Positions 27,106-35,831 are shown, counted from the stretch's first letter. The stretch is DNA of 53,453 nt from Algoriphagus algorifonticola (GCF_007655305.1 NZ_VLOG01000019.1:110467-163919), one strand, 5' to 3'. Translations and numbers: made by a program. Notes: generated from the sequence alone by a model not told the origin.

Positions 27106-27696
27106 GTGAAATACAGATTAGTAACACTTTTATTTCTGTTGCCTTTTCTTGCTATGGCACAGGAAAGAGGAGCAGGCGTTCGTCTAGGAGAACCATTTTC
27201 TTTGACTTACAAAGACTTCTTTGATGACTACATCTCTTGGGAATTGATGGTCGGAAGCGGAGGAGTCAATGGAAACTCTTATTATCAGAGAGATTTTGAA
27301 AATAATCCTCCTGCATCCAATGCCTTTTACATTGGTCACAGTGCCAAAAAAGGAGCATCAATCCACGGCAGAATAGCTTTGCATGAAGACATCACAGATA
27401 TGTTTGAGATCACTGAAGGCTATCTTTTAGGCTATGCAGGGATAGGCGCCCAATTGCGCTCCACGAGAGTGAATTACTCATATAGCCAAGGCCAGGTCGG
27501 AGGTCCCGGATTAGTACCAAGGACAGAAGAAAGAAGCAATATTGATTTTGGGCCTGAGCTATTTGGGGGAGCTGAATATTATTTCAGTGAAGCCCCAATT
27601 TCAGTTTTCGCTGAGGTAGGATTCTTTTTAGAGCTGTTAGATAGAGTGGGCCATATCAAAGGTCAAGGCGGGATTGGAGTTCGATACTTATTCTGA
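27106..27696 (+). CDS. Small outer-membrane beta-barrel-like protein
   Basis: The 196-residue protein starts at a GTG (27106) with a signal peptide (LLFLLPFLAMAQ) and contains alternating strands, repeated Gly/aromatic residues and a terminal GIGVRYLF, typical of an outer-membrane barrel of about eight strands. No named family is certain. It is 39 nt after the ABC exporter and 2 nt before the next gene, so it likely belongs to the truA-exporter operon. Confidence 0.7.
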   Translation: MKYRLVTLLFLLPFLAMAQERGAGVRLGEPFSLTYKDFFDDYISWELMVGSGGVNGNSYYQRDFENNPPASNAFYIGHSAKKGASIHGRIALHEDITDMFEITEGYLLGYAGIGAQLRSTRVNYSYSQGQVGGPGLVPRTEERSNIDFGPELFGGAEYYFSEAPISVFAEVGFFLELLDRVGHIKGQGGIGVRYLF

Positions 27697-27698
27697 TT

Positions 27699-28217
27699 AT
27701 GGCAAAGAAGGTTTTTGTAATTCTATTGGTTCTTCTTTTTCTTGGAGCTTCAGCCTATTACGTTTTTGTAAATCTTGGAGGAAAAAATCCAATTGAAATT
27801 ACTTGGGAGCAAAAAACCCCTCCACCTCTCAGCGGAATCTATTTTATAGGCATACCTCAAGATGAGAGGCTTGCAGAAGCCTTTAAGGAAATGGAAGGGC
27901 AAAAAAACTTACGTCCTGGATCTAGCCTTCATACCATCTATGAAGTGGAGCCAGCAGGTAAATTAGACACGATGAAAGTATTCATCGGATTAAATCAATC
28001 GCTCACAGGCGAGAATTATGAAACTCGGATTTTTACTGAATCAAGCTATTTACTCGCTACGATTAGGGGAAATAAATGGGTGATGCCTGGACCGGAAACA
28101 GTGAAGGAGGAATTAAAAACTTATGCTGACTCAGCCAACCTGACTTTGACCGGAATATTTATCGACCAGATAATTTCGGAAAGTGAGGTAAGAGTTATTG
28201 CTCCGATTAAGGAGTAA
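27699..28217 (+). CDS. Membrane-anchored protein of unknown function
   Basis: The 172-residue protein has one N-terminal membrane span (VFVILLVLLFLGASAYYVFV), which may be an uncleaved anchor, followed by a soluble domain of about 145 residues with alternating strands and helices. The soluble part (ISGIY-like strands, PAGKLDTMKVFIGL, ending SEVRVIAPIKE) vaguely recalls small-molecule-binding GyrI-like folds, but I would not assign it. It lies 2 nt after the barrel gene and is likely co-transcribed. Confidence 0.65.
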   Translation: MAKKVFVILLVLLFLGASAYYVFVNLGGKNPIEITWEQKTPPPLSGIYFIGIPQDERLAEAFKEMEGQKNLRPGSSLHTIYEVEPAGKLDTMKVFIGLNQSLTGENYETRIFTESSYLLATIRGNKWVMPGPETVKEELKTYADSANLTLTGIFIDQIISESEVRVIAPIKE

Positions 28218-28386
28218 ATCTCGTCTTAAGGATTTTTAACCAACTTTCTATTCCGAAATTTCGTGTTAAAGATTAAATCAATTACCAAATAATATTTTAA
28301 TAAACTAAACTATTTTGAACAAGAGTTGCGTCTCTAAGTTTTCGATCTAGTTTAAACTCTTTTAATCACTTAACCCATAATTAAAC

Positions 28387-28914
28387 ATGAAAAGACTTAG
28401 CGCAATTTTCAGCCTTATAGCCTTATTGGCTTTTCAGGCATGTGAAGGTCCAATGGGACCTCCAGGACCTCCGGGATTGGATGGTTTAGATGGAGTAACT
28501 ATTGTAGGAAAAGCCTTTGAATTTGGGGGCAATTTTACAGCCGCCAATGATTACCAAATTTCATTTACATTTCCTTCTGCCAATTTAGCAAGTGATAAGG
28601 TCTTGGTTTACTTATTAGTAGGAGAATTTGAAGGTGAAGACATATGGAGACTAATGCCTCAAACTTATTATCTGGACAATGGTATTTTGGTTTATAATTT
28701 TGACTTTACCCGAAGAGATGTGATTTGCTTCTTAGATGGCGCAATTGATCCTTCCACTTTAGGTTCAGATTTCACCCAAAATCAAATTTTCCGGGCAATT
28801 GTAATTCCTGCAGATCCTGCCAACTTTAGAATGGACTACTCGGATTACACGGCTACCATGGAATATTATGGAATAGAAGAAGAGGATTTTATAAAAACCT
28901 ATCCTAGAAATTAA
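28387..28914 (+). CDS. Lipoprotein with short collagen-like tract
   Basis: The 175-residue protein has a lipoprotein signal (AFQACEG, Cys19). Two residues after the lipidated cysteine come five Gly-X-Y triplets plus one more Gly (G21-G36, including GPPGPPGLDG), a miniature collagen-like segment. A soluble beta-rich domain of about 135 residues follows and is unrecognised. The tract could trimerise the protein at the outer membrane or act as a stiff spacer. Flanked by a 169-nt upstream gap and its own terminator, it is probably monocistronic. Confidence 0.75.
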   Translation: MKRLSAIFSLIALLAFQACEGPMGPPGPPGLDGLDGVTIVGKAFEFGGNFTAANDYQISFTFPSANLASDKVLVYLLVGEFEGEDIWRLMPQTYYLDNGILVYNFDFTRRDVICFLDGAIDPSTLGSDFTQNQIFRAIVIPADPANFRMDYSDYTATMEYYGIEEEDFIKTYPRN

Positions 28915-28943
28915 AAACAACTGTGCGCTTTAAAGAAAATTAG

Positions 28944-28971
28944 GACCGGAACTTGATTCCGGTCTTTTTTT
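28944..28971 (+). terminator. Intrinsic terminator after the collagen-like lipoprotein
   Basis: A perfect 8-bp stem (28944-28951 with 28957-28964, loop cttga) is followed by seven T residues. Confidence 0.9.
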
Positions 28972-29008
28972 ATGTGCAAGAATTATCAGCCAAATATTAT
29001 TTGCTTCC

Positions 29009-29016
29009 TATCTTTG
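29009..29016 (+). promoter_or_regulatory. Bacteroidota -7 promoter element before hemE
   Basis: TATCTTTG exactly matches TAnnTTTG and is followed by only four bases (cacc) and the hemE ATG. It lies just after the upstream terminator, so a promoter is needed here. No well-spaced -33 TTG is seen. Confidence 0.55.
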
Positions 29017-29020
29017 CACC

Positions 29021-30046
29021 ATGCAAATCCAAAACGATCTGCTGCTAAGAGCAGCAAAAGGTGAAAAAGTGGAGAGAACTCCTGTTTGGCTCATGCGCCA
29101 GGCAGGTAGAATTCTTCCGGAATACAGAGCGGTAAGAGAATCTGTTTCCGGTTTTATTGAATTAGCACAAACTCCAGAGCTAGCGGCTGAGGTGACCATT
29201 CAGCCTGTTGATCTTTTGGGAGTGGATGCAGCGATCATTTTTTCAGACATTTTGGTAATTCCGGAAGCTATGGGCTTACCTTATGAAATGGTAGAGAAAA
29301 GAGGACCTTGGTTTCCAAACACTGTGAGCTCGGCTTCTGATCTTCAAAAACTTCGGGTCGCTGATGGAGCAAATGACCTAAGCTATGTTATCAAAGCCAT
29401 AGAAATCACCAAAAAAGAATTGAATGGACGCGTTCCTCTGATTGGATTTGCAGGTGCACCGTGGACAATTTTCGCCTATATGGTAGAGGGAAGCGGCAGC
29501 AAAACTTTCTCCAAAGCAAGGGCTATGCTCTATACTGAGCCTAAATTATCGCACCTACTGCTTCAGATGATTACTGACAGCACTATCAACTATCTCAAAG
29601 CTCAAATTCAAGCAGGTGCAGACTTGGTTCAGATTTTTGATAGTTGGGCTGGAATATTAGGACCAGAACAATATGAAGAGTTTTCTCTTCGATATATCCG
29701 ACAAATCTGTGATGCAGTAAATGAAGTTCCTAAAACAGTTTTTGCAAAAGGAGCCTTTTTCGCAAGAGAAGCCATGAGAAAATTAAACTGTGAAACTATC
29801 GGCTTGGATTGGAATATGGGGATCTCTGAATCCAGAAAGATGATTGGAGAAAATAAGACCTTACAAGGAAATCTGGATCCTGCTGCTCTATATGGCAACC
29901 CCGACCAGGTAAGGACCGCCACTATACAAATGATGGAGCAATTTAAAGGCAGCAGACATATTGCGAATTTAGGACACGGAGTATATCCAGACATAGACCC
30001 TGACATGGTCAAAGTATTTATACAAACAGTAAAAAGTTTTAAATGA
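29021..30046 (+). CDS. hemE: Uroporphyrinogen decarboxylase
   Basis: The 341-residue enzyme converts uroporphyrinogen III to coproporphyrinogen III. It shows [16 protein letters not shown] at residues 21-36, [36 protein letters not shown] and GNLDPAALY, all standard for the family, and the expected length. It is monocistronic: a terminator and a -7 element precede it and a terminator follows. With the element only 4 nt from the ATG, the mRNA may be leaderless. hemB and hemC are also in the window but in other transcription units. Confidence 0.97.
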   Translation: MQIQNDLLLRAAKGEKVERTPVWLMRQAGRILPEYRAVRESVSGFIELAQTPELAAEVTIQPVDLLGVDAAIIFSDILVIPEAMGLPYEMVEKRGPWFPNTVSSASDLQKLRVADGANDLSYVIKAIEITKKELNGRVPLIGFAGAPWTIFAYMVEGSGSKTFSKARAMLYTEPKLSHLLLQMITDSTINYLKAQIQAGADLVQIFDSWAGILGPEQYEEFSLRYIRQICDAVNEVPKTVFAKGAFFAREAMRKLNCETIGLDWNMGISESRKMIGENKTLQGNLDPAALYGNPDQVRTATIQMMEQFKGSRHIANLGHGVYPDIDPDMVKVFIQTVKSFK

Positions 30047-30048
30047 TT

Positions 30049-30070
30049 AAGAGCCTTCGGGCTCTTTTTT
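30049..30070 (+). terminator. Intrinsic terminator after hemE
   Basis: A 5-bp GC-rich stem (30051-30055 with 30060-30064), extendable by two A-T pairs, closes a stable TTCG tetraloop and runs into six T residues. It lies between the convergent hemE and MOSC genes. Confidence 0.85.
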
Positions 30071-30875
30071 ATTGGATGCTAACCTGATCACCCACCTTGA
30101 GTATTCCATGAGATAGTGCTACCATATTCTGCCCAAAAAGCACTTTGTTATTGACAGTTCTAAAGCTTGCTAGAGTTTTAAGAGGCTCCTTACTTTTTGT
30201 TGCATTCTCCTGATCTATGGTAGTCATCACACAACGGGCACAAGGTTTCACAATTTGAAAATCGACCTCGCCTACCTTGAGCGTCTTCCAAGAATCTTCC
30301 TCATAAGCTTTGGCTCCACTGAAAACCAAATTAGGTCTAAACCTATCCATAGGCACAGAGCTCTCCAACCTGGAGTTGAGATCATCCAAGGACTCTTGTC
30401 CTATCAGCAAATACGGCATACCATCTGCAAAACTGACAGACTCCTTGTTGACTGAGTACTTAGGACTCACTAGTCTATGGGTGGTTTCAGGCATTTTGAC
30501 CAAATGAACCTCCATACCTAATTTTTCAGAAAACCATCTATCGATATTCGGATCTAATTTTTTGGCGAGCATGGTATCATCCCAGACTACTACTTCCACT
30601 GACTCATATCCTTCTAAAATCAATGGTATTTGAATATAATCCTCGGGCTTTTCTGAAGAATATACTTTCAGAAAATCAGATTCCAACTGTACTTTCAATA
30701 AGGCCAGATTGGGATATTCTCTCTGAGTAATAAACATTCCCTGAGGATCAATCAACATCCATCTTCTGTCAAATTGAAATCCTCTTTCTTCCACCCGACA
30801 GACCTCCATTCGGATTCCCCCCAATGATTTAATGGGGTATATGTAAATATCCTGTAAAAAAATATCTTGACTCAT
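30069..30875 (-). CDS. MOSC-domain protein (MOSC_N plus MOSC)
   Basis: The 268-residue protein has an N-terminal beta-barrel MOSC_N region (IYIYPIKSLGG, GFQFDRRWMLIDPQG) and a C-terminal MOSC domain with DRFRPNLVFSG and KPCARCVMTTID, whose cysteine corresponds to the molybdenum ligand in mARC-type enzymes. Such proteins (YcbX-like) reduce N-hydroxylated compounds or move sulfur for the molybdenum cofactor. The ATG at 30875 opens directly on conserved sequence; a longer in-frame start at 30941 adds an unconserved tail. It converges on hemE across a terminator. Confidence 0.88.
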   Translation of the reverse strand: MSQDIFLQDIYIYPIKSLGGIRMEVCRVEERGFQFDRRWMLIDPQGMFITQREYPNLALLKVQLESDFLKVYSSEKPEDYIQIPLILEGYESVEVVVWDDTMLAKKLDPNIDRWFSEKLGMEVHLVKMPETTHRLVSPKYSVNKESVSFADGMPYLLIGQESLDDLNSRLESSVPMDRFRPNLVFSGAKAYEEDSWKTLKVGEVDFQIVKPCARCVMTTIDQENATKSKEPLKTLASFRTVNNKVLFGQNMVALSHGILKVGDQVSIQ

Positions 30876-31416
30876 ATATGTTTTTTTTGATCCTTCAAGA
30901 TAAAACAGGTTTGGCTGAGAATCTTCTTTTCCAGCATACAATTTTTACTAGCGAATGCTTAAATCAAAATAGCCTGTATTTGGAAAAAGGCACTATTTGC
31001 TAAAAATCGTAAACAATACTCGTTTAAAGTCTAAAAAATGATAATCAGGAATCCAGCTTTCCCAAGTCTCCCAATTACATAAATACGTCAGGAATAACTC
31101 CCTAATGCTCCAAAATGAGAATCCTAGAAGCAAAACAAACATCCATTTAGCTTTATCCGATTTGAAGGATTTAAAAATTACTTTTCTCATAACCTAAAGA
31201 TGCTACATAGCCAATGAAAGTTGCATGGCACAATATTTTTTTGCCTGTCATAATCTCAGCCAAATTCCGAGTTGTCTTGACAAAAACTGAAAATCCAGCT
31301 AAAAAATTGTCTTGTTTTCTGCCATTGTGACACGAATAATAGAAAAATATGGGCTGGCATAAGCATTGAAGATAGGGAGACGTATTAATTCAGCAACTAA
31401 ATTAAAATTTATAATC
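30876..31416. other. Intergenic region between MOSC gene and dnaK
   Basis: This 541-nt AT-rich stretch between divergent genes holds one weak candidate small gene (30993-31190, minus) and must include the dnaK promoter. I looked for a CIRCE inverted repeat and found none, and saw no clean TTG-N19-TAnnTTTG pair, so dnaK heat-shock control cannot be assigned. Confidence 0.5.
30993..31190 (-). CDS. Possible small single-span membrane protein
   Basis: A 65-residue frame starting MRKVIFKSFKSDKAKW has a basic N terminus, one hydrophobic span (about 17-36) and an aromatic-rich tail with several Trp. It overlaps no other gene in the MOSC-dnaK gap, and its composition is protein-like. No family or promoter is recognised, so it is only tentative. 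Confidence 0.35.
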   Translation of the reverse strand: MRKVIFKSFKSDKAKWMFVLLLGFSFWSIRELFLTYLCNWETWESWIPDYHFLDFKRVLFTIFSK

Positions 31417-33336
31417 ATGGGAAAAATTATAGGCATTGACTTGGGTACCACCAACTCCTGCGTAGCTGTAATGGAGGGTAACGAGCCTGTAGTCATCCAA
31501 AACAGTGAAGGAAGAAGAACCACTCCATCAATTGTGGCTTTTCTTGACAATGGAAATGGAGAGCGCAAGGTGGGTGATCCTGCAAAGCGTCAGGCAATTA
31601 CCAACCCGGGCAATACCATTTCCTCCGTAAAGAGATTTATGGGTAAGAAGTTCTCTGAAGTTTCAGAAGAGAAAAAACATGCTTCTTATAAAGTAGAACA
31701 AGGATCAAACGATACAGTTGCCGTAAAAATCGGTGACAGATCATACACTCCTCAGGAAATTTCTGCGATGATTCTTCAAAAAATGAAGAGTACAGCAGAA
31801 GACTTCTTAGGACAGGAAGTAACGGAAGCAGTAATCACAGTACCAGCTTACTTCAATGATGCAGAGCGTCAGGCTACGAAGGAAGCCGGTCAAATCGCTG
31901 GTTTGGAAGTAAAGCGTATCATCAACGAGCCTACTGCAGCTGCATTGGCTTATGGTATGGATAAGAAAAACCAAGACATGAAAATTGCAGTGTATGACCT
32001 TGGTGGTGGTACATTCGATATTTCAATTCTTGAATTAGGTGACGGTGTATTTGAAGTAAAGTCTACCAACGGTGACGTACACTTGGGTGGTGATGACTTC
32101 GACCAGGTTATCATCAACTGGTTGGCTTCTGAATTCCAAGCTGAAGAGCAAATCGATTTGAGAAAAGATCCAATGGCTCTTCAGAGATTGAAAGAAGCAG
32201 CTGAGAAAGCAAAAATTGAATTATCCAGCTCATCATCTACAGAAATAAACCTTCCTTACATTACTGCCACTCAGTCAGGCCCTAAGCACTTGGTGAGAAA
32301 CTTAAGCAGATCTAAGTTTGAGCAACTTTCAGAGGATTTGGTAAAAAGATCAATGGAGCCATGTAAAAAGGCTTTGTCAGATGCAGGAATGTCTCCATCT
32401 GACATAGATGAAGTAATCTTGGTAGGTGGTTCTACCAGAATACCAAAAATCCAGGAAGAAGTAGAGAAATTCTTCGGCAAGAAACCTTCTAAGGGCGTTA
32501 ACCCTGATGAGGTAGTAGCTATCGGTGCTGCTATCCAAGGTGGTGTATTGACTGGAGAAGTGAAAGATGTATTGCTATTGGATGTAACTCCTCTTTCTCT
32601 TGGTATCGAAACCATGGGTGGAGTAATGACCAAATTAATTGAAGCAAATACGACTATCCCAACCAAAAAATCAGAGGTCTTCTCTACAGCAGCTGACAAT
32701 CAGCCAGCAGTAGATATTCACGTCCTACAAGGTGAGAGACCATTGGCGAAGGATAACAGAACTATTGGTAGATTCCAGTTAACGGATATTCCGCCAGCAC
32801 CGAGAGGAGTACCTCAAATTGAAGTTACTTTTGATATCGATGCGAATGGTATCCTGAATGTGTCTGCTAAAGACAAAGGAACTGGCAAAGAGCAAAAGAT
32901 TAAAATAGAAGCTTCTTCTGGTCTTTCCCAGGAAGAAATCGATAGAATGAAGAAAGAGGCAGAAGCAAATGCAGCTGCTGATAAAGCTGAGAAAGAAAAA
33001 ATCGAAAAGTTGAACCAAGCTGATAGCTTGATCTTCCAAACTGAAAAGCAGTTGAAAGAATATGGTGAGAAACTTTCTGAAGGCAATAAAACTGCCATTT
33101 CAGGAGCACTTGACACCTTGAAAGCCGCTCATCAGTCTCAAGATTTGGCTGGAGTTGATTCTGCCATGGAAGGCTTGAATAAGGCTTGGGAAGCAGCTTC
33201 ACAAGAAATCTACAATGCAACTCAGGGAGCTGGAGCTCAGCCGGGTGCTGATGCAGGAGCTTCATCTGGAGCAGAAAATGCCGGTGACGGAGTTTCTGAT
33301 GTAGATTACGAAGAAGTAAACGAAGAAAAGAAATAA
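31417..33336 (+). CDS. dnaK: Molecular chaperone DnaK (Hsp70)
   Basis: The 639-residue protein has the full Hsp70 layout: nucleotide-binding domain ([45 protein letters not shown]), interdomain linker ([18 protein letters not shown]), substrate-binding domain (about 395-505) and helical lid, ending in a Gly/Ala/Asp-rich tail with YEEVNEEKK. The ATG at 31417 starts the conserved [10 protein letters not shown]; upstream frame is non-coding. No grpE or dnaJ is adjacent. Two hairpins follow the stop codon. Confidence 0.98.
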   Translation: MGKIIGIDLGTTNSCVAVMEGNEPVVIQNSEGRRTTPSIVAFLDNGNGERKVGDPAKRQAITNPGNTISSVKRFMGKKFSEVSEEKKHASYKVEQGSNDTVAVKIGDRSYTPQEISAMILQKMKSTAEDFLGQEVTEAVITVPAYFNDAERQATKEAGQIAGLEVKRIINEPTAAALAYGMDKKNQDMKIAVYDLGGGTFDISILELGDGVFEVKSTNGDVHLGGDDFDQVIINWLASEFQAEEQIDLRKDPMALQRLKEAAEKAKIELSSSSSTEINLPYITATQSGPKHLVRNLSRSKFEQLSEDLVKRSMEPCKKALSDAGMSPSDIDEVILVGGSTRIPKIQEEVEKFFGKKPSKGVNPDEVVAIGAAIQGGVLTGEVKDVLLLDVTPLSLGIETMGGVMTKLIEANTTIPTKKSEVFSTAADNQPAVDIHVLQGERPLAKDNRTIGRFQLTDIPPAPRGVPQIEVTFDIDANGILNVSAKDKGTGKEQKIKIEASSGLSQEEIDRMKKEAEANAAADKAEKEKIEKLNQADSLIFQTEKQLKEYGEKLSEGNKTAISGALDTLKAAHQSQDLAGVDSAMEGLNKAWEAASQEIYNATQGAGAQPGADAGASSGAENAGDGVSDVDYEEVNEEKK

Positions 33337-33350
33337 TAAACTAAACCAAC

Positions 33351-33379
33351 TTAGGCATCCGTCATTGGCGGATGCCTAA
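33351..33379 (+). terminator. Long hairpin after dnaK
   Basis: A perfect 11-bp stem (33351-33361 with 33369-33379, 7-nt loop) lies 14 nt after the dnaK stop codon. The following T tract is short and interrupted, so it may need the second hairpin at 33387 to terminate fully. Confidence 0.7.
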
Positions 33380-33386
33380 TCCTTTT

Positions 33387-33432
33387 AAGAGCCAAGGATC
33401 AAGATGATAGTATCTCGACTCTTGGCTTTTTT
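33387..33432 (+). terminator. Second terminator hairpin after dnaK
   Basis: Bases 33387-33396 pair with 33421-33430 (one G-T wobble) around a loop that itself can fold (agat/atct), and the stem runs into six T residues. Together with 33351-33379 it makes a tandem terminator. Confidence 0.65.
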
Positions 33433-33483
33433 CATGTGTTTATAATTTGTTTCTCAAAGGTCACATGGAATCTCACTTATGTT

Positions 33484-33525
33484 CCCCGATACATCGGGGC
33501 ATCCCAGTGTGTGTCGGCTCCGACA
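33484..33525. repeat. Two adjacent perfect palindromes (REP-like element)
   Basis: A 7-bp palindromic stem with 2-nt loop (33484-33490 with 33493-33499, CCCCGAT/ATCGGGG) is followed 12 nt later by a 6-bp stem with 2-nt loop (33512-33517 with 33520-33525, TGTCGG/CCGACA). The GC content is above the surroundings. The shape resembles dispersed palindromic repeats; copy number cannot be judged from this window. Confidence 0.5.
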
Positions 33526-33554
33526 TGCTCGATTTCATCAATAATCATTCGATT

Positions 33555-33929
33555 ATGCAACTCACGGCAGACAATAAATTGAAAAAGCTAATTGTAGTGG
33601 GAGATAGGGTATTAATTCGCCTGAAAAAACCCAACGAAAAAACAAGCACCGGACTTTATCTGCCTCCTGGAGTTCAGGAAAAGGAGAAAGTTCAACAAGG
33701 CTACATCATAAAGGCTGGCCCGGGATATCCTATTCCTATGCCTGCAGATGATCATGAACCCTGGATGGAAAATGAAGAAAAAGTAAAGTATGTCCCTTTG
33801 CAGGCAAAAGAAGGAGACTTAGCCATATTCCTTCTTTCTGGAGCTCACGAAGTAATGTATGAAGGAGAAAAATACTTTATAGTCTCACAGGCATCCATCT
33901 TGATGCTGGAAAGAGAACAAGATCTATAA
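33555..33929 (+). CDS. Divergent GroES/Cpn10-family co-chaperonin-like protein
   Basis: The 124-residue protein has a Cpn10 core: LIVVGDRVLIRLKKPNEKT, mobile-loop-like STGLYLPPGV, then KVQQGYIIKAGPG. It differs from normal 95-residue GroES by an inserted segment (about 60-85, PMPADDHEPWMENEEKVKYVP) where the roof hairpin should be, and by a longer C-terminal half. No groEL lies beside it, so it is probably a paralogue of a canonical GroES encoded elsewhere. The ATG at 33555 begins at MQLTADNKLKK; upstream in-frame sequence runs through the palindromes and is not conserved. Confidence 0.75.
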   Translation: MQLTADNKLKKLIVVGDRVLIRLKKPNEKTSTGLYLPPGVQEKEKVQQGYIIKAGPGYPIPMPADDHEPWMENEEKVKYVPLQAKEGDLAIFLLSGAHEVMYEGEKYFIVSQASILMLEREQDL

Positions 33930-33931
33930 TT

Positions 33932-33966
33932 AAAAAAGCTCGGAATATAAACCGAGCTTTCTTTTT
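33932..33966. terminator. Bidirectional terminator between convergent genes
   Basis: A 9-bp stem (33935-33943 with 33952-33960, 8-nt loop) has A residues on its left and T residues on its right, so it can terminate both the GroES-like gene (+) and the secreted repeat protein gene (-). Confidence 0.8.
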
Positions 33967-34328
33967 TAATGCCACCAGAGTTTTTTCTTCCTCATGGATT
34001 TAGGCTCAATATAGGATGCCTTTGAATTAACCTGAATTTTTTGAGATTTCTCCCAGACCTTTCTGTTTTTAGCTTCGAGACCTTTAGGATTGTTGATTTC
34101 CGATCTAGTTCTAATCTGAAGTTTTGCCGACTCAGAATTCCACTGCTTAAAATTTTTAGCTTCTGCTCCGGTTAGAGTTTGAGGAGAAGAATGGAAAACA
34201 ACTTTGAGCGACTTATCTTGGGTTTTCCAGACTTTAGCATTTTTGGCTTTAGGTCCTTTGGATAAGCTTTGTGCTTGAGCGAAACCTAGGATGCAAAAGG
34301 CTGATAGAAAGAGCAATAACTTTTTCAT
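33966..34328 (-). CDS. Small secreted protein with 29-residue Trp/Lys repeats
   Basis: The 120-residue protein has a signal peptide (cleavage near GFAQA). Its mature part contains three copies of G-x-x-A-K-N-x-K-x-W starting at residues 25, 54 and 83, exactly 29 residues apart, plus a degenerate C-terminal copy ending KKLWWH. It is highly basic. I know no named family or function; periplasmic or surface binding (nucleic acid, polysaccharide or lipid) is only a guess. A TATCTTTG element lies 20 nt upstream. Confidence 0.75.
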   Translation of the reverse strand: MKKLLLFLSAFCILGFAQAQSLSKGPKAKNAKVWKTQDKSLKVVFHSSPQTLTGAEAKNFKQWNSESAKLQIRTRSEINNPKGLEAKNRKVWEKSQKIQVNSKASYIEPKSMRKKKLWWH

Positions 34329-34348
34329 ATCTGTATATTTGGGTTGTA

Positions 34349-34356
34349 CAAAGATA
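34349..34356 (-). promoter_or_regulatory. -7 promoter element of the secreted repeat protein gene
   Basis: The minus strand reads TATCTTTG, an exact TAnnTTTG match, 20 nt upstream of the ATG at 34328. It predicts a short leader of roughly 10-15 nt. A -33 TTG is not evident. Confidence 0.5.
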
Positions 34357-34555
34357 TACAGCAGAAAAAAGAAATTGTTTCACTTTTCAGTATTTTTTCT
34401 TCAAAAAATCCGATCATTAGAAATTAAATTTTAAAAAATGTTTAAAAACTTATTTTCTGTTCAGTTTTAATTTCATCCTAATTATTGAAAAATCGCAGCA
34501 TTATTGTTGGTTCATCATTCCATTTGATCCGAAAATCCTAAAGAAATTATGAAAT

Positions 34556-34584
34556 AAAAAAAACCGAGGCGAAAATCACCCCGG
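34556..34584 (-). terminator. Intrinsic terminator of the porin gene at 34617
   Basis: A 6-bp stem with one G-T pair (34564-34569 with 34579-34584) is followed on the minus strand by eight T residues, 32 nt after the porin stop codon. Confidence 0.65.
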
Positions 34585-34616
34585 CTTTCATACAACAATA
34601 GACCCTGTTTATTAGC

Positions 34617-35789
34617 TTAAAATGCAAATACTGCAGCCAGTAAAAACGAAGAAAGATTTTTGGTTGCAGCCAAATCTTTATTCATAAAGAATTCATTTCC
34701 CATGGTATCCAATCGGATTTCAGGGATTAGGGTCAAATTCTTGCCAATTTTTGCATTCCCTGAAAGAGTCACCGCAAATACATTTCCATCACCGGAACTA
34801 TCTAATCCTACAACACCGTCCAACCCTGAGTTGAATACGTTGAAGTACTCACCTCGTAAGCCCAAGGCAAATTTTTCAGAAGTTGTAGCTTGCAAGTAGC
34901 CCGCAAATCCATAAAAACCATAACCATCACCTTCGGAGTCTTGCACGTCCGAACCACTGAAAAACTCTCCAGAAGAAGTGGTGTTATAGGTGGTATTTAC
35001 ACCTAAATACACGGCATCAGTTAGATTAAAGCCCGTAGTCAAATCTACCTGAAAGGTATTTCCTCCGGAAGTTTGCCCGGACATTAATGATCCGTCGTTG
35101 CTTAGTTTCCCGTCCTGATCTCCGTACACCACATTCAAGAATGTACTTCCTGCATCAGTTGAATACCCCAACTGAGCTCCTAGCGTATAGGTCCCATTTA
35201 GGTTAAACTCCGTCATATCTGTTGGATTCATCACAGCGGCCATGAAAGAAAATTTATCAGAAAGTGCGATATCAGCCTTCAAGCCTGTATGAGAGAAAGG
35301 TCCATAAGAAAACATGTAGGAAGTCGAGTAATTAAAATTTCCAGTCGGAGAAATCACTTCGTAACCCAAGAAGGTGTTGAAGTTCCCCAAAGTGAAAGTC
35401 ACTTTGTCACTCGCATTCCAATAGACGTACATCTGATTGATAATCTGGGAGCTTCCAGCCATTCCTCCTGCATAAAGTGGAGATCCAAAAACGGCGTCTT
35501 CGCCTCTTGGGCCGAATACTAAATCAACCACAGCTCCAATCTTATCGCCCTCATAAGTGGCTATAATATTTGCCATACCCAATGAAAATCCAGGGAGATT
35601 TCCGAAAGAAGTGGCCGGAGCCATGATGTTTTCACCTTTATTAGGTGCATTGAGATTAGTTCTGAAATACGCATCAACAGAACCGGAAAGTGTCAAAGCG
35701 GGAGGAGCTTTTTCAGTTTCTTCTTGAGCAAAAGATACATGGAAGGAAGAAACAACTATGCATAGGATTAGTAGTAATGTATTTTTCAT
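34617..35789 (-). CDS. Outer-membrane porin (BBP2/OprP-like)
   Basis: The 390-residue protein has a signal peptide (cleavage near HVSFAQ), a barrel-like series of strands and a C-terminal LLAAVFAF. Motifs such as LTLSGSVDAYFRTNLNAP and FTLGNFNTFLGYEVISP fit the Bacteroidota porin family BBP2. It lies 107 nt downstream of the ammonium transporter gene on the same strand, with a long hairpin between, and ends at a terminator. Co-occurrence suggests uptake of ammonium or small nitrogen compounds across the outer membrane, but selectivity cannot be read. Confidence 0.8.
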   Translation of the reverse strand: MKNTLLLILCIVVSSFHVSFAQEETEKAPPALTLSGSVDAYFRTNLNAPNKGENIMAPATSFGNLPGFSLGMANIIATYEGDKIGAVVDLVFGPRGEDAVFGSPLYAGGMAGSSQIINQMYVYWNASDKVTFTLGNFNTFLGYEVISPTGNFNYSTSYMFSYGPFSHTGLKADIALSDKFSFMAAVMNPTDMTEFNLNGTYTLGAQLGYSTDAGSTFLNVVYGDQDGKLSNDGSLMSGQTSGGNTFQVDLTTGFNLTDAVYLGVNTTYNTTSSGEFFSGSDVQDSEGDGYGFYGFAGYLQATTSEKFALGLRGEYFNVFNSGLDGVVGLDSSGDGNVFAVTLSGNAKIGKNLTLIPEIRLDTMGNEFFMNKDLAATKNLSSFLLAAVFAF

Positions 35790-35831
35790 TTTAATTTTGA
35801 GTGTTGGTGAATGATAGAGTTGACCAATAGG

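Noticed and set aside
31200..31416. Possible CIRCE/HrcA operator before dnaK
   Set aside because: I searched for the TTAGCACTC-N9-GAGTGCTAA inverted repeat and found no copy, even with several mismatches.
31366..31416. Longer DnaK N terminus from an upstream start
   Set aside because: The extra 17 residues are unconserved; Hsp70 begins at [10 protein letters not shown] (31417).
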